A stretch of DNA of 64,000 nucleotides, taken from positions 62,001 through 126,000 of the forward strand of contig JASGGY010000007.1 of the NCBI GenBank assembly GCA_047602575.1. Reading direction: 5' to 3'. The notes below the pieces were generated by a model, which made no database searches, was not told the DNA's origin, and saw only the letters and a list, made by a program, of their open reading frames with translations. Made by a program: the position numbers and the translations under genes. Source of the stretch: UBA1366 sp047602575 (GTDB taxonomy: Bacteria; Bacillota; Clostridia; Oscillospirales; Ruminococcaceae). Below, one piece after another: positions 42,570 to 51,981 of the stretch. Within the stretch, counting starts at the first letter, position 1; every line of letters begins with the position of its first letter.

Positions 42570-43163
42570 TTGAATTACGTCTGTTTCATCGGCAATGCGG
42601 AGGACACAGGATTCAGGATCAGACTGGAACGACTTTTTAGAAAGCATTTTCCCGTTGACGTCATTGACGACGAAAGCATTGTCATGGACGCAAGCGGCGA
42701 AAATACCGGCATCGACACCGCGTTTACCATCATCACGGGCGCAGCCCTCAGCGGCGGCAACAGCGGCAGCAAACGAGGCGCTGTACGCAGCGTGGTGAAA
42801 ATCGACAACAGTGTGCTGGTTTTCGGCGAAAATGCCACGACCCTCCCGCAAGGGATCACCGGCAGGAATCTGACCGGCATCCTGACGCAAAGCAACCACC
42901 GGCTGACCGAATCATTGAAAAACGCGAATATCCCCGTTCTCACCTGCGGTATGTCGCAGAAAGACACCGTGACGTATTCCAGTTTCACCGGCGACAAATT
43001 GGTGGTGTCCCTGCAGCGGCGTTTAAAAACACCGCACGGCGTGACCGTAGAACCGTTTGAAATGCCGATCGCCCTTGACAGCCGTGAAGATATCATTCCT
43101 GCGCTCGTATTTTTCGCCATTTGCGCAGAATATGGGACGATTGATAAAAATTTACTAGGATAG
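42570..43163 (+). CDS. Conserved-looking protein of unknown function upstream of a SASP gene
   Basis: 197 residues from TTG 42570 (GGGGTGA 5 nt before; GTG 42561 is an alternative, and the open frame runs further upstream without support). It opens NYVCFIGNAEDTGFR and is strand-helix alternating, with IITGAALSGGNSGS in the middle and IPVLTCGMSQKDTVTYSS later, a pattern resembling a Rossmann-type sensor or ligase C-terminal domain. I do not recognise the family. The next gene encodes a spore protein, but whether they share regulation is not visible. Confidence 0.65.
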   Translation: MNYVCFIGNAEDTGFRIRLERLFRKHFPVDVIDDESIVMDASGENTGIDTAFTIITGAALSGGNSGSKRGAVRSVVKIDNSVLVFGENATTLPQGITGRNLTGILTQSNHRLTESLKNANIPVLTCGMSQKDTVTYSSFTGDKLVVSLQRRLKTPHGVTVEPFEMPIALDSREDIIPALVFFAICAEYGTIDKNLLG

Positions 43164-43259
43164 GGCGAAAAACAGGTGCAATACTAAGATAGCAAGCCCC
43201 AAATGAACGAAGCAGACTCCGGTCAAACGGAAATGCTTCTGAAGAAAGGATGGTTTAAA

Positions 43260-43448
43260 ATGAAAGGTATTACCACAGATCAGGGCAGACAGACTCTTGA
43301 CAGATTCAAGATGGAAGCTGCAAGCGAGGTAGGCGTAACCCTCAAGAGCGGTTACAACGGTGACCTGACCGCACGTGAAGTCGGTTCAGTCGGCGGACAG
43401 ATGGTCAAGAAAATGATCGATTCCTATAAGCTTGGCAACAAGCAGTAG
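43260..43448 (+). CDS. Alpha/beta-type small acid-soluble spore protein
   Basis: 62 residues with both hallmark blocks: KMEAASEVGVTL (including the germination protease site after EAASE) and GDLTAREVGSVGGQMVKKMI. These proteins coat DNA in the dormant spore, protect it from UV and heat, and are degraded at germination. Start ATG 43260 with AAAGGA; the longer frame to 43203 has no site. It shows that the organism belongs to a spore-forming lineage. A terminator follows. Confidence 0.96.
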   Translation: MKGITTDQGRQTLDRFKMEAASEVGVTLKSGYNGDLTAREVGSVGGQMVKKMIDSYKLGNKQ

Positions 43449-43476
43449 TCCGATGATTTTCGGTTTATAAATCAAA

Positions 43477-43506
43477 GCCGCGGCGTCTGTAAAAAGGCGC
43501 CGCGGC
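43477..43506 (+). terminator. Terminator after the spore-protein gene
   Basis: Perfect 9-bp stem GCCGCGGCG/CGCCGCGGC with a 12-nt loop, followed by AGCTTTTCG. Base composition turns clearly AT-rich just after it. Confidence 0.75.
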
Positions 43507-43609
43507 AGCTTTTCGTATTCCTATTATGTTTAGAAAAATGCTGTATGTCATTTATTTTAAAATTTTTTCAGAATGTATTATGAAAATGTCAAGATTTTCT
43601 TATGAAGTA

Positions 43610-43638
43610 TTGACTTCTAAGTCAAATCGTTGTATAAT
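43610..43638 (+). promoter_or_regulatory. Promoter of the exopolysaccharide operon
   Basis: TTGACT (43610-43615), 17-bp spacer, TATAAT (43633-43638), about 120 bp before the first gene at 43757. The remainder of the 308-bp spacer is an AT-rich leader with no gene. It may drive all twelve genes to 57429, as no terminator is seen between them. Confidence 0.8.
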
Positions 43639-43756
43639 ATTTTTTGATTAGAATAAAATGAATGCAGTAAGTTCTGCTTTCGATATGTGTCAATTATTGC
43701 TGAGTGATTTTCTTCGGAAATTCCAATAAACGCACATGAAATGAGGGTTTAACGCC

Positions 43757-45007
43757 ATGAAACAGCAATATCAAATCGCTGTTGCAGGAATCGGTTATGT
43801 GGGCTTGTCTTTAGCGACATTGCTCGCAAAAAAACATATTGTAACCGCGGTGGATATTGCAGAAGAAAAGGTCGCGATGATTAATCAGAAGCTATCGCCC
43901 ATTGCTGATCACGAAATAGAAGCTATTTTCAGCAGCGGGAACTTGAATCTAACCGCGACACTTGACGCAAAGGAAGCATATTCCAACGCAGATTTTGTTA
44001 TCATCGCTGCACCGACCAATTATGATTCCGAAAAAAACTACTTTGATACATCCGCGATTGAAGCGGTGATCGGTCTTGTCATGCAGTATAACCCCGATGC
44101 GATCATGGTGATAAAATCCACAATACCAGTGGGATATACACGACACATCCGCGAGAAAACCGGCAGCGCAAATATTTTGTTCAGCCCCGAGTTTTTGCGC
44201 GAAAGCAGAGCTTTGTACGATAATCTATATCCTAGTCGCATCATCGTCGGAACGGATCTTAACAACGAACGTTTGATGGAAGCTGCAAGCACATTTGCGG
44301 CACTGTTGCGGGATTGTGCGTTGAAAGATCACATCGATACACTTTTTATGAGCTTTACCGAAGCAGAAGCCGTCAAGCTGTTTTCAAACACATATCTGGC
44401 TTTAAGAGTCAGCTTTTTCAATGAACTTGATACTTATGCCGAGCTGAAAGGTCTTGACACGTCGCGTATTATTACAGGCGTTTGTTTCGATCCGCGCATT
44501 GGGAATCAATACAATAATCCGAGCTTTGGATACGGCGGCTATTGTTTGCCCAAAGACACAAAGCAGTTGCTGGCAAATTACGACAATGTCCCGCAGAACC
44601 TGATTGAAGCCATTGTAAAGAGCAACCGCACGAGAAAGGATTTCATCGCTGACCGTGTACTTAAAATGTCAGGATATTATGGGTATGATGCGGATAATAC
44701 ATACGACAGCGCAAAAGAAAAATCTGTCGTGATCGGAATTTACCGGTTGACCATGAAAAGCCAGAGCGACAATTTCCGTCAAAGCTCCATTCAAGGTGTA
44801 ATGAAGCGGATCAAAGCAAAAGGCGCAAGCATCCTCATTTACGAGCCGTCGCTGACAGATGGCACGACCTTTTTCGGCAACATGGTGCAAAACGATCTTG
44901 ACGTGTTTTTAAATCGCTGCGATGCCATCATTGCCAATCGTTATGATCCGTGCTTGGACTGTGTCCGGGATAAGGTTTATACGAGGGATATTTTTCGACG
45001 CGATTAA
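43757..45007 (+). CDS. UDP-glucose/GDP-mannose dehydrogenase family protein
   Basis: 416 residues. NAD site GIGYVGLSLATLLA, then SPEFLRESRALYD, the central FSNTYLALRVSFFNELD helix, and the catalytic cysteine in GYGGYCLPKDT (~257-267). The C-terminal third binds the nucleotide sugar. It oxidises a UDP-hexose twice to the uronate, most simply UDP-glucose to UDP-glucuronate, but UDP-HexNAc dehydrogenases look alike. First gene of the exopolysaccharide operon, so the product is likely an acidic sugar of that polymer. Confidence 0.9.
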   Translation: MKQQYQIAVAGIGYVGLSLATLLAKKHIVTAVDIAEEKVAMINQKLSPIADHEIEAIFSSGNLNLTATLDAKEAYSNADFVIIAAPTNYDSEKNYFDTSAIEAVIGLVMQYNPDAIMVIKSTIPVGYTRHIREKTGSANILFSPEFLRESRALYDNLYPSRIIVGTDLNNERLMEAASTFAALLRDCALKDHIDTLFMSFTEAEAVKLFSNTYLALRVSFFNELDTYAELKGLDTSRIITGVCFDPRIGNQYNNPSFGYGGYCLPKDTKQLLANYDNVPQNLIEAIVKSNRTRKDFIADRVLKMSGYYGYDADNTYDSAKEKSVVIGIYRLTMKSQSDNFRQSSIQGVMKRIKAKGASILIYEPSLTDGTTFFGNMVQNDLDVFLNRCDAIIANRYDPCLDCVRDKVYTRDIFRRD

Positions 45008-45031
45008 CGAGCCGTATAATAGGAGGGGCAT

Positions 45032-45508
45032 ATGGTAAAAAGAAAAAAAAGCATGAAGCTATGCTTTGCCGCTTCATCTGGCGGGCATTTTGAACAATTG
45101 TTGATGCTGATGCCCATGATGGACAAATACGACAGCTTCATTTTAACTGAAAAAACAAAATATGCCTCTGGCATAACAAATAAAAAGATTTATTACCTCA
45201 AACAAGTCAACCGAAAAGAACGAAGTTTTATTCCGCGTATGCTTGCCAACGCATTTCATTCGCTGTGTATTTTCATCAAAGAACGTCCGGATGTTATAGT
45301 CTGCACCGGTGTGCTTGCTATCATACCGATGTGCCTTATCGCGAAGCTGGCAAGAAGAAAGCTTGTGTACATCGAGTCGTTTGCGAAAGTCACATCTCCG
45401 ACGAAAACAGGACAGCTGCTGTATAAATATGCCGATCAGTTTTATGTACAGTGGGAGCCGATGTTGAAAATTTACCCCCGTGCAATTTTCCTCGGTGGAA
45501 TTTATTAA
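45032..45508 (+). CDS. ALG14/PssD-type glycosyltransferase membrane subunit
   Basis: 158 residues. The N terminus CFAASSGGHFEQLL and the middle VIVCTGVLAIIPMCLIAKLARRK are the PssD/Cps14F/ALG14 pattern: a small protein that anchors the two-part GT28 transferase to the membrane and holds the acceptor side. Start ATG behind AGGAGG. Its partner begins 17 nt after the stop. Confidence 0.92.
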   Translation: MVKRKKSMKLCFAASSGGHFEQLLMLMPMMDKYDSFILTEKTKYASGITNKKIYYLKQVNRKERSFIPRMLANAFHSLCIFIKERPDVIVCTGVLAIIPMCLIAKLARRKLVYIESFAKVTSPTKTGQLLYKYADQFYVQWEPMLKIYPRAIFLGGIY

Positions 45509-45525
45509 ACCGAAAGGACGACACG

Positions 45526-46008
45526 ATGATTTTTGTAACGCTGGGTTCGCAGAAATTTCAATTCAATCGCCTGCTGCACGCGGTTGATGATTTGATAGAA
45601 AATAAGCTGATCAGCGACGATGTTTTCGCCCAGACCGGATACAGCGATTATCTGCCCAAGCACTATCCCTATCAGGTTTTTTTAGATCGGGATGCGTTTA
45701 ACCAAATGATTGACCGGTCAGAAATTGTTATCACGCACGGGGGAACCGGCGCGGTCGTAAGTGTGCTGAAAAAAAAGAAAAAAGTCATCGCCATACCCCG
45801 ACTGGCACAGTATGGTGAGCACGTGGACGACCATCAGGTGCAGTTGATCAGTCAATTTCAAGCCATGAATTTAATTTGCGTTTGCAGTGACTGTGCAAAA
45901 TTAACAGAAGCATTAGATTTTACGCGACAGAATGTATTTCAAGAGTACGTGTCTAATACAAATGCAATCATTCATTCTATCGACACATTCATTCAGGGAG
46001 GTATGTGA
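45526..46008 (+). CDS. ALG13/PssE-type glycosyltransferase catalytic subunit
   Basis: 160 residues from ATG 45526 (AAAGGA upstream). MIFVTLGSQKFQFNRLL opens the GT-B C-terminal fold; ITHGGTGAVVSVLKKKKKVIAIPR and GEHVDDHQVQL make up the UDP-sugar site, as in PssE/Cps14G. With the preceding subunit it forms a split transferase that adds the second or later sugar, commonly galactose or glucose onto a uronate or glucose. The stop overlaps the next ATG by 1 nt. Confidence 0.92.
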   Translation: MIFVTLGSQKFQFNRLLHAVDDLIENKLISDDVFAQTGYSDYLPKHYPYQVFLDRDAFNQMIDRSEIVITHGGTGAVVSVLKKKKKVIAIPRLAQYGEHVDDHQVQLISQFQAMNLICVCSDCAKLTEALDFTRQNVFQEYVSNTNAIIHSIDTFIQGGM

Positions 46009-46829
46009 TGGTGTTTGTTGTTACGGCTGTTCACAATCGTAAACACATCACAGAGCGCTTTTTGGGTTGTCTTTTAGAACAGGCTGACTCGGATCAAATT
46101 CGTCTGATTATCGTTGACGACGGCTCCGTCGACGGAACAAGCGAAATGGTGCGAGAAAAATATGCAGCCAGTACAATTCTGCAAGGGGGAGGGAATTCCT
46201 ACTGGGGAGGTTCTCTCCAGAAAGCATATCAATATCTGATCGCAAATGGTATTCAAAATGATGACATTGTTTTATATGCAAACGATGATTCGGTTCTTAG
46301 CGATGATTATATAAGAAAATTGACGAAGATTCTTTCAAAACATCCCAATGCGTTGGTCACAGGATGCGGCTATGGAAAAAAAACAGGACGATATCTGGAT
46401 GGACCTGTAAGTTTTAATTTTAAAAGTGGCGCGGTAAAATTACTTCCCGCCGGTGATGCCGGTAATTGTGCATCAACGCGAGCGCTCGGCATGACGGGGG
46501 AGGTTTTTCGCGACATCGGCGGCTTTCATCCGATTTTACTGCCGCATTATGCGTCGGATTACGAATATACCATCCGTGCTTTCCGCAAAGGACATCCGAT
46601 TATCTCAGATACGAGCCTGCGTTATGTATTTACTGAAGAAACAACAGGCGATAACTCTCACCGGCATCTGTCTTTTAAAAAAATTATGAGCAAACGTTCA
46701 AAGCTCAATCCGATCTATAAATTGAATTTTATTCTGCTCATTGCGCCGTTTTATCGACTGCCGTTTTTTATCTTTCGGCAGATAAAGCAATTTAAACACC
46801 ATCAACGAGATGAAGGAAAATCTGTATAA
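46008..46829 (+). CDS. GT2-family glycosyltransferase
   Basis: 273 residues. GT-A fold with TAVHNRKHITERFL, IIVDDGSVDGTSEMV, GGGNSYWGGSLQKAY, and YANDDS (DxD variant NDD) as the metal site; LPHYASDYEYTIRAF is the catalytic-base region. The GNSYWGG motif is typical of rhamnosyltransferase-like capsule enzymes, but the donor cannot be named. Start ATG 46008 with GGGAGG; GTG 46005 is an alternative. Confidence 0.9.
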   Translation: MVFVVTAVHNRKHITERFLGCLLEQADSDQIRLIIVDDGSVDGTSEMVREKYAASTILQGGGNSYWGGSLQKAYQYLIANGIQNDDIVLYANDDSVLSDDYIRKLTKILSKHPNALVTGCGYGKKTGRYLDGPVSFNFKSGAVKLLPAGDAGNCASTRALGMTGEVFRDIGGFHPILLPHYASDYEYTIRAFRKGHPIISDTSLRYVFTEETTGDNSHRHLSFKKIMSKRSKLNPIYKLNFILLIAPFYRLPFFIFRQIKQFKHHQRDEGKSV

Positions 46830-46837
46830 GGTGGTAT

Positions 46838-47452
46838 TTGCTTGAAATGATTGTATTGCACGTTATAAAACAGATCATACTGTTTCCGGCTACTGTCATC
46901 AACCAAATCAACCTGAAGCTCCATAAAGCGGATGTTGGTAAGGGCGTTGTCATCAATGGATGGTTAAGACTGAGTGGAAGCGGACGATTGATCTTAGGGG
47001 ATCATGTACGAATCAATTCCAGTCATCGGTTTAATCCGATTGGAGGAAATACTTTTTCGAGTATTTATATTAAACGCAATGCTGTGATTGAAATCGGAAA
47101 AGATACAGGTATTTCAAATGCCGCACTGTATGCGGCAAAAAACATTAATATCGGACAAAACGTCAAGATAGGCGGCAGCGTTTCAATATATGATACGGAT
47201 TTTCATTCAATCGATTATCGGGAGCGCAAGCTATCAGTAGATCCAGGTGTAAAAACTGCTATGGTAAGGATAGAAGATGATGTATTTATTGGGGCTCATA
47301 GTATCATTTTAAAAGGTGTCACAATCGGTAAAAGATCGGTAATTGCGGCAGGATCGGTGGTTGTTAAAAACGTTCCGGACGATGAATTATGGGGTGGTGT
47401 CCCGGCAAAGTTTATCAAAAAGATACCCTGTACGGATGAAAACAACGACTGA
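46838..47452 (+). CDS. Left-handed beta-helix acetyltransferase
   Basis: 204 residues. After a short helical N terminus, hexapeptide repeats run from ~35 to 190: GKGVVINGWLRLSG, IGQNVKIGGSVSIYDTDFHSID, VFIGAHSIILKGVTIGKRSVIAAGSVV and GVPAKFIKK. The His in the DTDFHSID loop is the expected catalytic base. It probably O-acetylates a sugar of the polymer in the cytoplasm. Start TTG 46838 (GGTGG 3 nt before) or ATG 46847; both are weak. Confidence 0.9.
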   Translation: MLEMIVLHVIKQIILFPATVINQINLKLHKADVGKGVVINGWLRLSGSGRLILGDHVRINSSHRFNPIGGNTFSSIYIKRNAVIEIGKDTGISNAALYAAKNINIGQNVKIGGSVSIYDTDFHSIDYRERKLSVDPGVKTAMVRIEDDVFIGAHSIILKGVTIGKRSVIAAGSVVVKNVPDDELWGGVPAKFIKKIPCTDENND

Positions 47453-47497
47453 TTTTCTATACATAGGAATGGTGAAACACTTGAATGGGGTAGTTGG

Positions 47498-48190
47498 ATG
47501 GGATTAGATTTCTTAAGATGGGCATATATGAAATTTAATAAAATGAAATGGAAATTACGGTATAAAGTTATTTTTGAAAAAAGCTGCGGCATTTCTTCAT
47601 CTTGTGAATTTGAAGGGCGTAACCGGGTCTGCCACAATTCGTTTTTAAGTAAAACGCACTTGGGATTTGGTTCTTATGTTGGCGTGCATACAGCCCTGAT
47701 TGCCGTTAAGGTTGGCAGATTCACATCAATCGGTCCTTATGTTCGTGTTACGAGCGGAAAACATCCGATCGGTACATTTGTATCAACACATCCTGCCTTT
47801 TTTTCGATGAGAAAACAAGCCGGGTTTTCGTTTGTAAAAAAACAAAAATTTGATGAAGGCATCAGCGCACGATATTACACTAACATTGGAAACGATGTTT
47901 GGATCGGCGACAGTGCAGTTCTTTTACAGGGGGTTACAATTGGAGATGGTGCGGTGATTGCCGCCGCGTCTTGTGTGACAAAGGATGTCCCGCCTTACGC
48001 TGTTGTTGCCGGTAATCCCGCACGAATTATTAAGTATCGGTTTGATGATTCCGTCATAGCGGAGCTGTTACAGAATCCATGGTGGAATCAGAGCCTTTCG
48101 TGGATTGCCGAGCATGCGGAGCTGTTTGAAAATGTAACGTCATTTATTCAAGCCGGTAAAACAATCTCGGAGGGAAAAGATCATGATTGA
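47498..48190 (+). CDS. CatB-like hexapeptide acetyltransferase
   Basis: 230 residues. A left-handed beta helix with VGVHTALIAVKVGRFTSIGPYVRV, a loop SGKHPIGTFVSTHPAF carrying the catalytic His, then IGNDVWIGDSAVLLQGVTIGDGAVIAAASCV and VVAGNPARIIKYRF; the C-terminal helix tail (PWWNQSLSWI) is usual in the xenobiotic/CatB subgroup. A second O-acetyltransferase of the operon suggests two acetylation sites or alternatives. Its end overlaps the next gene by 8 nt. Confidence 0.9.
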   Translation: MGLDFLRWAYMKFNKMKWKLRYKVIFEKSCGISSSCEFEGRNRVCHNSFLSKTHLGFGSYVGVHTALIAVKVGRFTSIGPYVRVTSGKHPIGTFVSTHPAFFSMRKQAGFSFVKKQKFDEGISARYYTNIGNDVWIGDSAVLLQGVTIGDGAVIAAASCVTKDVPPYAVVAGNPARIIKYRFDDSVIAELLQNPWWNQSLSWIAEHAELFENVTSFIQAGKTISEGKDHD

Positions 48191-49337
48191 ACCGGCTATC
48201 GTTATTGTCGCATTCAGTCGAGCGAAATCATTGGAGCGTTTGTTGTCCTCAATCAATTCCGCGGTTTATCCGCATAAACGGATTCCCTTGATTATTAGCA
48301 TAGACCGATGTGATTCAAACGCGGATGTTTTAAAAGTCGCAGATGATTTTAATTGGCAGCACGGCAGGAAAGAAGTTGTCTACCAAAAGGAAACTCTGAA
48401 GCTTCGCAAACATATCATTCAATGTGCAGATTATTCCGAACGTTACGGCGCGGTTATTATTTTGGAAGATGACCTGTATGTTTCGCCATTTTTTTATCAG
48501 TACGCTTGTGAAGCTTTAACCTTTTCGGATGGAAAAGACCAAATTGGTGGCATATCCTTATATAACCATCGTTTGAATGTAAATAATATTGAACCGCATG
48601 ATATTATGGATGATTCGTATGATAACTGGTATTTACAGTTTGCATCCTCATGGGGACAAGCTTGGACGAAAGCCCAGTGGGGTGCGTTTAAAACATGGTA
48701 TACCGTGCACCAGGACGATGATTTGCGCGGCGACGACATACCGGAATTTGTGACAAAGTGGCCGAATTCATCATGGCTGAAGTATTTCGTTAAGTTTGTC
48801 ATTGTGCATAACAAGTTTTTTTTGTATCCAAAGGTTTCCTTAACCACGAATTTTAGTGAAACAGGAACACATGTCATTGAGAATAATACCGATTATCAAG
48901 TCCCGTTACAACAGATGCAGAGAGACTATATTTTTTCCGATTTAAAGGATTCGCAATGCGTTTATGACGCGTTTTTTGAAAACATAAAATTACCCGATTA
49001 CTTAGATCAAAAAGATGTCGTAATTGATTTATACGGGATCAAAAAAAAAGCGGATAAACGATATTTATTGACCAGAAGGATATGCAATTATCGCATTTTA
49101 CAGTCGTTTTCCCGCAGCATGCGTCCGCACGAACAGAATATCATATCCGGAATCAGCGGCAAGGATTTCTTTTTATACGATACACAAATTAAAGCAAAAA
49201 ACCCTAACCGCTTTCATGGACAGGGATTGGTTCGCTATTGCATCAAATCTATCCGAAAAGAACGATTTTGCAATATTTCAGGTATGATGTTCCGCCAGAC
49301 TATGAATGGACTTAAAAGAAGATTAAAGGGAAAGTGA
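48183..49337 (+). CDS. Putative glycosyltransferase with GT-A fold
   Basis: 384 residues. The N terminus IVIVAFSRAKSLERLLSS followed by IISIDRCDSN and IILEDDLYVSPFFYQY (EDD as the metal site) is like GT13/GT2-type transferases. WGQAWTKAQWGAF and SLTTNFSETGTH are conserved-looking patches after it. The C-terminal ~100 residues are basic and not assigned. It probably adds one of the sugars of the repeat unit. Start ATG behind GAGGGA, overlapping the acetyltransferase gene. Confidence 0.8.
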   Translation: MIEPAIVIVAFSRAKSLERLLSSINSAVYPHKRIPLIISIDRCDSNADVLKVADDFNWQHGRKEVVYQKETLKLRKHIIQCADYSERYGAVIILEDDLYVSPFFYQYACEALTFSDGKDQIGGISLYNHRLNVNNIEPHDIMDDSYDNWYLQFASSWGQAWTKAQWGAFKTWYTVHQDDDLRGDDIPEFVTKWPNSSWLKYFVKFVIVHNKFFLYPKVSLTTNFSETGTHVIENNTDYQVPLQQMQRDYIFSDLKDSQCVYDAFFENIKLPDYLDQKDVVIDLYGIKKKADKRYLLTRRICNYRILQSFSRSMRPHEQNIISGISGKDFFLYDTQIKAKNPNRFHGQGLVRYCIKSIRKERFCNISGMMFRQTMNGLKRRLKGK

Positions 49338-49339
49338 TC

Positions 49340-50548
49340 ATGAATTTCAAAATTGGTATTGATAAGGACAGCCTTTTCGCCCATGGGATCGTTATAAATA
49401 TCGGATATGTCTCTTTTGCAACAGCATGCTACAGCATTATCGGTTATAGTATGCTGTTAAGAAACATGTTAATCATGATGTTGATGCTTACGAATGTGTA
49501 TATCTTAATAAAAAACGTCGGAGAAAGCAAGCTGTTGTTGAAAATGACAGTGCTATTAGTTTTGTTGTTCGGTTCAACATATCTGCTTTATCCGGGAAAT
49601 CGTTGGGCAATCAATAACATGATAATTGACGACATTCGATATATCATGCTTGCTTACTATATTGGCATGGCTTCACACAAGTCGTTGGAAAAGAGCATGA
49701 AAATATCCGCTTTTCTTATCTTAATATGCAGCTTAACTGAACCGATTACACTTTTTATCACAAGCGGAAGCGATGGATATATTGTCTTTGGATTACGCAC
49801 GCTTTTTGCAGCAGTATTGTTTGAATATTTTTATTTTCTGGAGAATAAGAGAAGATATTTGTTTTGTACAATTGTCGTGTCGATTTTAATTTTACTATAT
49901 GGCAACAGAAGCTCATTACTCATTGTTGTTATCTGCTTTTGCTTTTTATATCTGATAATGGGGCGGAAGAAAAATAGAGTTATCTTCTTTTTGTTCTTTG
50001 TGTTCGCTGTGATTCTATTGAGCTTATTAATTGCGAGTGATTTTCTTACCGGCATAAATCAGTCGCTTCAAAGCTTTGGGATATCCTCTCGTACGCTCAC
50101 ACTTATGACATCCGGTGTTGAAACGCTCGTGGATAATAACGGTCGGTCGATTATCTGGCAGAATTGCGGCGATGCGATTCTTCAAAGACCATGGACGGGG
50201 TATGGCATAGGCGGAGATCGTAACCTTTTTCTGCTTGGAAATGGTTTTATCGGAAGATTAGGCGGCGTATATGCGCACAATTTTATCTTAGAAATCATAT
50301 TGGATTTCGGTTTGATCATCGGCAGCGGTTTTCTTCTTGTTATATTTGGGTGTGTTTATAAAGTATTACGAAATAAAGCACGATGGGAGTTGCGGAATCT
50401 CTTTTTCGCGCTGATAATTTCAACCGCAATCAAATTGTTTTTCTCTGCTTCGATCTGGAATGATATGACCGCATATATTTGCTTGGGATTGATCGTGAAT
50501 TATTATCGATCCTCAAAAGTACAATTACATTACGAGGAAAATCGATGA
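49340..50548 (+). CDS. O-antigen/capsule polymerase (Wzy-like)
   Basis: 402 residues with about eleven membrane segments and a large loop near 235-300 with the motif GYGIGGDRNLFL, as in Wzy/O-antigen-ligase type proteins. Weak sequence conservation is normal for this class, so the call relies on topology and on its place next to the flippase. It would polymerise lipid-linked repeat units outside the membrane. ATG 49340 with AAAGGG 9 nt before; GTG 49334 is less likely. Confidence 0.82.
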   Translation: MNFKIGIDKDSLFAHGIVINIGYVSFATACYSIIGYSMLLRNMLIMMLMLTNVYILIKNVGESKLLLKMTVLLVLLFGSTYLLYPGNRWAINNMIIDDIRYIMLAYYIGMASHKSLEKSMKISAFLILICSLTEPITLFITSGSDGYIVFGLRTLFAAVLFEYFYFLENKRRYLFCTIVVSILILLYGNRSSLLIVVICFCFLYLIMGRKKNRVIFFLFFVFAVILLSLLIASDFLTGINQSLQSFGISSRTLTLMTSGVETLVDNNGRSIIWQNCGDAILQRPWTGYGIGGDRNLFLLGNGFIGRLGGVYAHNFILEIILDFGLIIGSGFLLVIFGCVYKVLRNKARWELRNLFFALIISTAIKLFFSASIWNDMTAYICLGLIVNYYRSSKVQLHYEENR

Positions 50549-51981
50549 ATCGTGAAAAAGCATTGGTAAAAAACACATTAATCTTGGCACTGGGCACATA
50601 TCTGCCGAAACTGACCACAATTATCACTCTGCCGCTGCTTACCGGAAATTTAACAAAAGAAGGCTACGGCACGTATGACTTAATTCTCACACTAGTGGCA
50701 TTGTTGTTACCTGCGATGACATTACAAATTCAATCTGCCGCATTTCGCTTTTTGATCAATCATCGCCATTCTAAGCATGAAATTTCCACGGTCGTATCAA
50801 ACATCCTTGCTTTCACGGTATGTGCGTCCATTGTAGGATTATTGATCGTGTTTTTTATCATTGGGCATCGATTTTCTCTAAGTTTAAAATTATTAATGAT
50901 ACTCTATTTTTTTCTGGACATTATTTATATTTGTTGCGGCCAGATTACAAGAGGATTGGGAAAAAACGCACTTTATGCATCAACTGCCGTCATCTTATCC
51001 GTTGTAAATTTGGCGGGAATTTGTATTGCGGTATATGGTGTGGCAAACATATTAAACGGGATTATTGTTAGTATGATCGTGTCGTGCGGTATTGGAATAA
51101 CACTGCTTTTTTGCAGGGTTGGAATTTTTTCTTATTTTTCCTTCGAGGAAATATCGATTCAGAAAATCAAAAAATTGTTGTCATATTCATGGCCGATGGT
51201 TCCAAATGCGCTGTCCAACTGGGTGTTGTCATTATCGGATCGATTGTTGATCGTCGGTTTTTTGGGAATCGAAAGCAATGCGATCTATGCAGCTGCGAAC
51301 AAAATACCAAATTTGGCAAAAACACTTCAAGGAACCTTTGCAAGCGCATGGCAGGAAAACGCTTCGCTCTCTGTGGATGACAAAGATGCATCAGGCTATT
51401 ACAGTAAAATTTTTGACAAAACAAACGGCATTGTGATCGGCTTGGTTGCAATGCTGATCGCAACAGCACCGCTGTTTTTTTTCTTGCTGATACGGGGTGA
51501 TTATGAAAAAGCATATCCGCAGATGGCAATTCTATATGTCGGTGTGTATTTTTCGTGCATGTCGACTTTTCTTGGGGGCATCTATGTTGCTTACATGAGA
51601 ACCAAATCTGTGGGCTTAACCACACTGGCGGCAGCGGTGTGCAATATAGGTATTAATTTAATTGCAATGCCGCATATTGGTTTATTTGCCGCATCCATTT
51701 CAACAATGGTGAGCTATGCTTTATTGTTCCTATTTCGCATCATAAATATGAGAAAATTCAATAAGATTGTGATCAATTATAAAAAACTATTATTGTATTT
51801 GATCGTCATCATTATCATGTGTTATTTCGTTTATCAGAGGAAATGGTTGTTCAACATTTTAAATGCAGTTCTTGGCATAATATTTATGTGGGTTGTAAAT
51901 AAAGAGTTGTTTTGTAACGGAGTACTGAGTGTAATAAGAAAAATCAGAAAGAAGCGTATCAAAAATCATGTTGAAGATTGA
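50545..51981 (+). CDS. Polysaccharide flippase (Wzx-like, MOP superfamily)
   Basis: 478 residues, about fourteen membrane helices. The N terminus (LVKNTLILALGTYLPKL, LPLLTGNLTKEGYGTYDLI) and the central SYSWPMVPNALSNWVLSLSDR are standard for the Polysacc_synt family. It moves the lipid-linked repeat unit to the outer face, working with the polymerase before it (ATGA overlap). Start ATG 50545 with GAGGAAAA. The end overlaps the FrhB-like gene by 14 nt. Confidence 0.92.
   Translation: MNREKALVKNTLILALGTYLPKLTTIITLPLLTGNLTKEGYGTYDLILTLVALLLPAMTLQIQSAAFRFLINHRHSKHEISTVVSNILAFTVCASIVGLLIVFFIIGHRFSLSLKLLMILYFFLDIIYICCGQITRGLGKNALYASTAVILSVVNLAGICIAVYGVANILNGIIVSMIVSCGIGITLLFCRVGIFSYFSFEEISIQKIKKLLSYSWPMVPNALSNWVLSLSDRLLIVGFLGIESNAIYAAANKIPNLAKTLQGTFASAWQENASLSVDDKDASGYYSKIFDKTNGIVIGLVAMLIATAPLFFFLLIRGDYEKAYPQMAILYVGVYFSCMSTFLGGIYVAYMRTKSVGLTTLAAAVCNIGINLIAMPHIGLFAASISTMVSYALLFLFRIINMRKFNKIVINYKKLLLYLIVIIIMCYFVYQRKWLFNILNAVLGIIFMWVVNKELFCNGVLSVIRKIRKKRIKNHVED

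Noticed and set aside
43164..43259. Sigma-G promoter before the spore-protein gene (CAATACTA near 43186)
   Set aside because: The -10-like string is off consensus and no -35 partner lies at the right distance.
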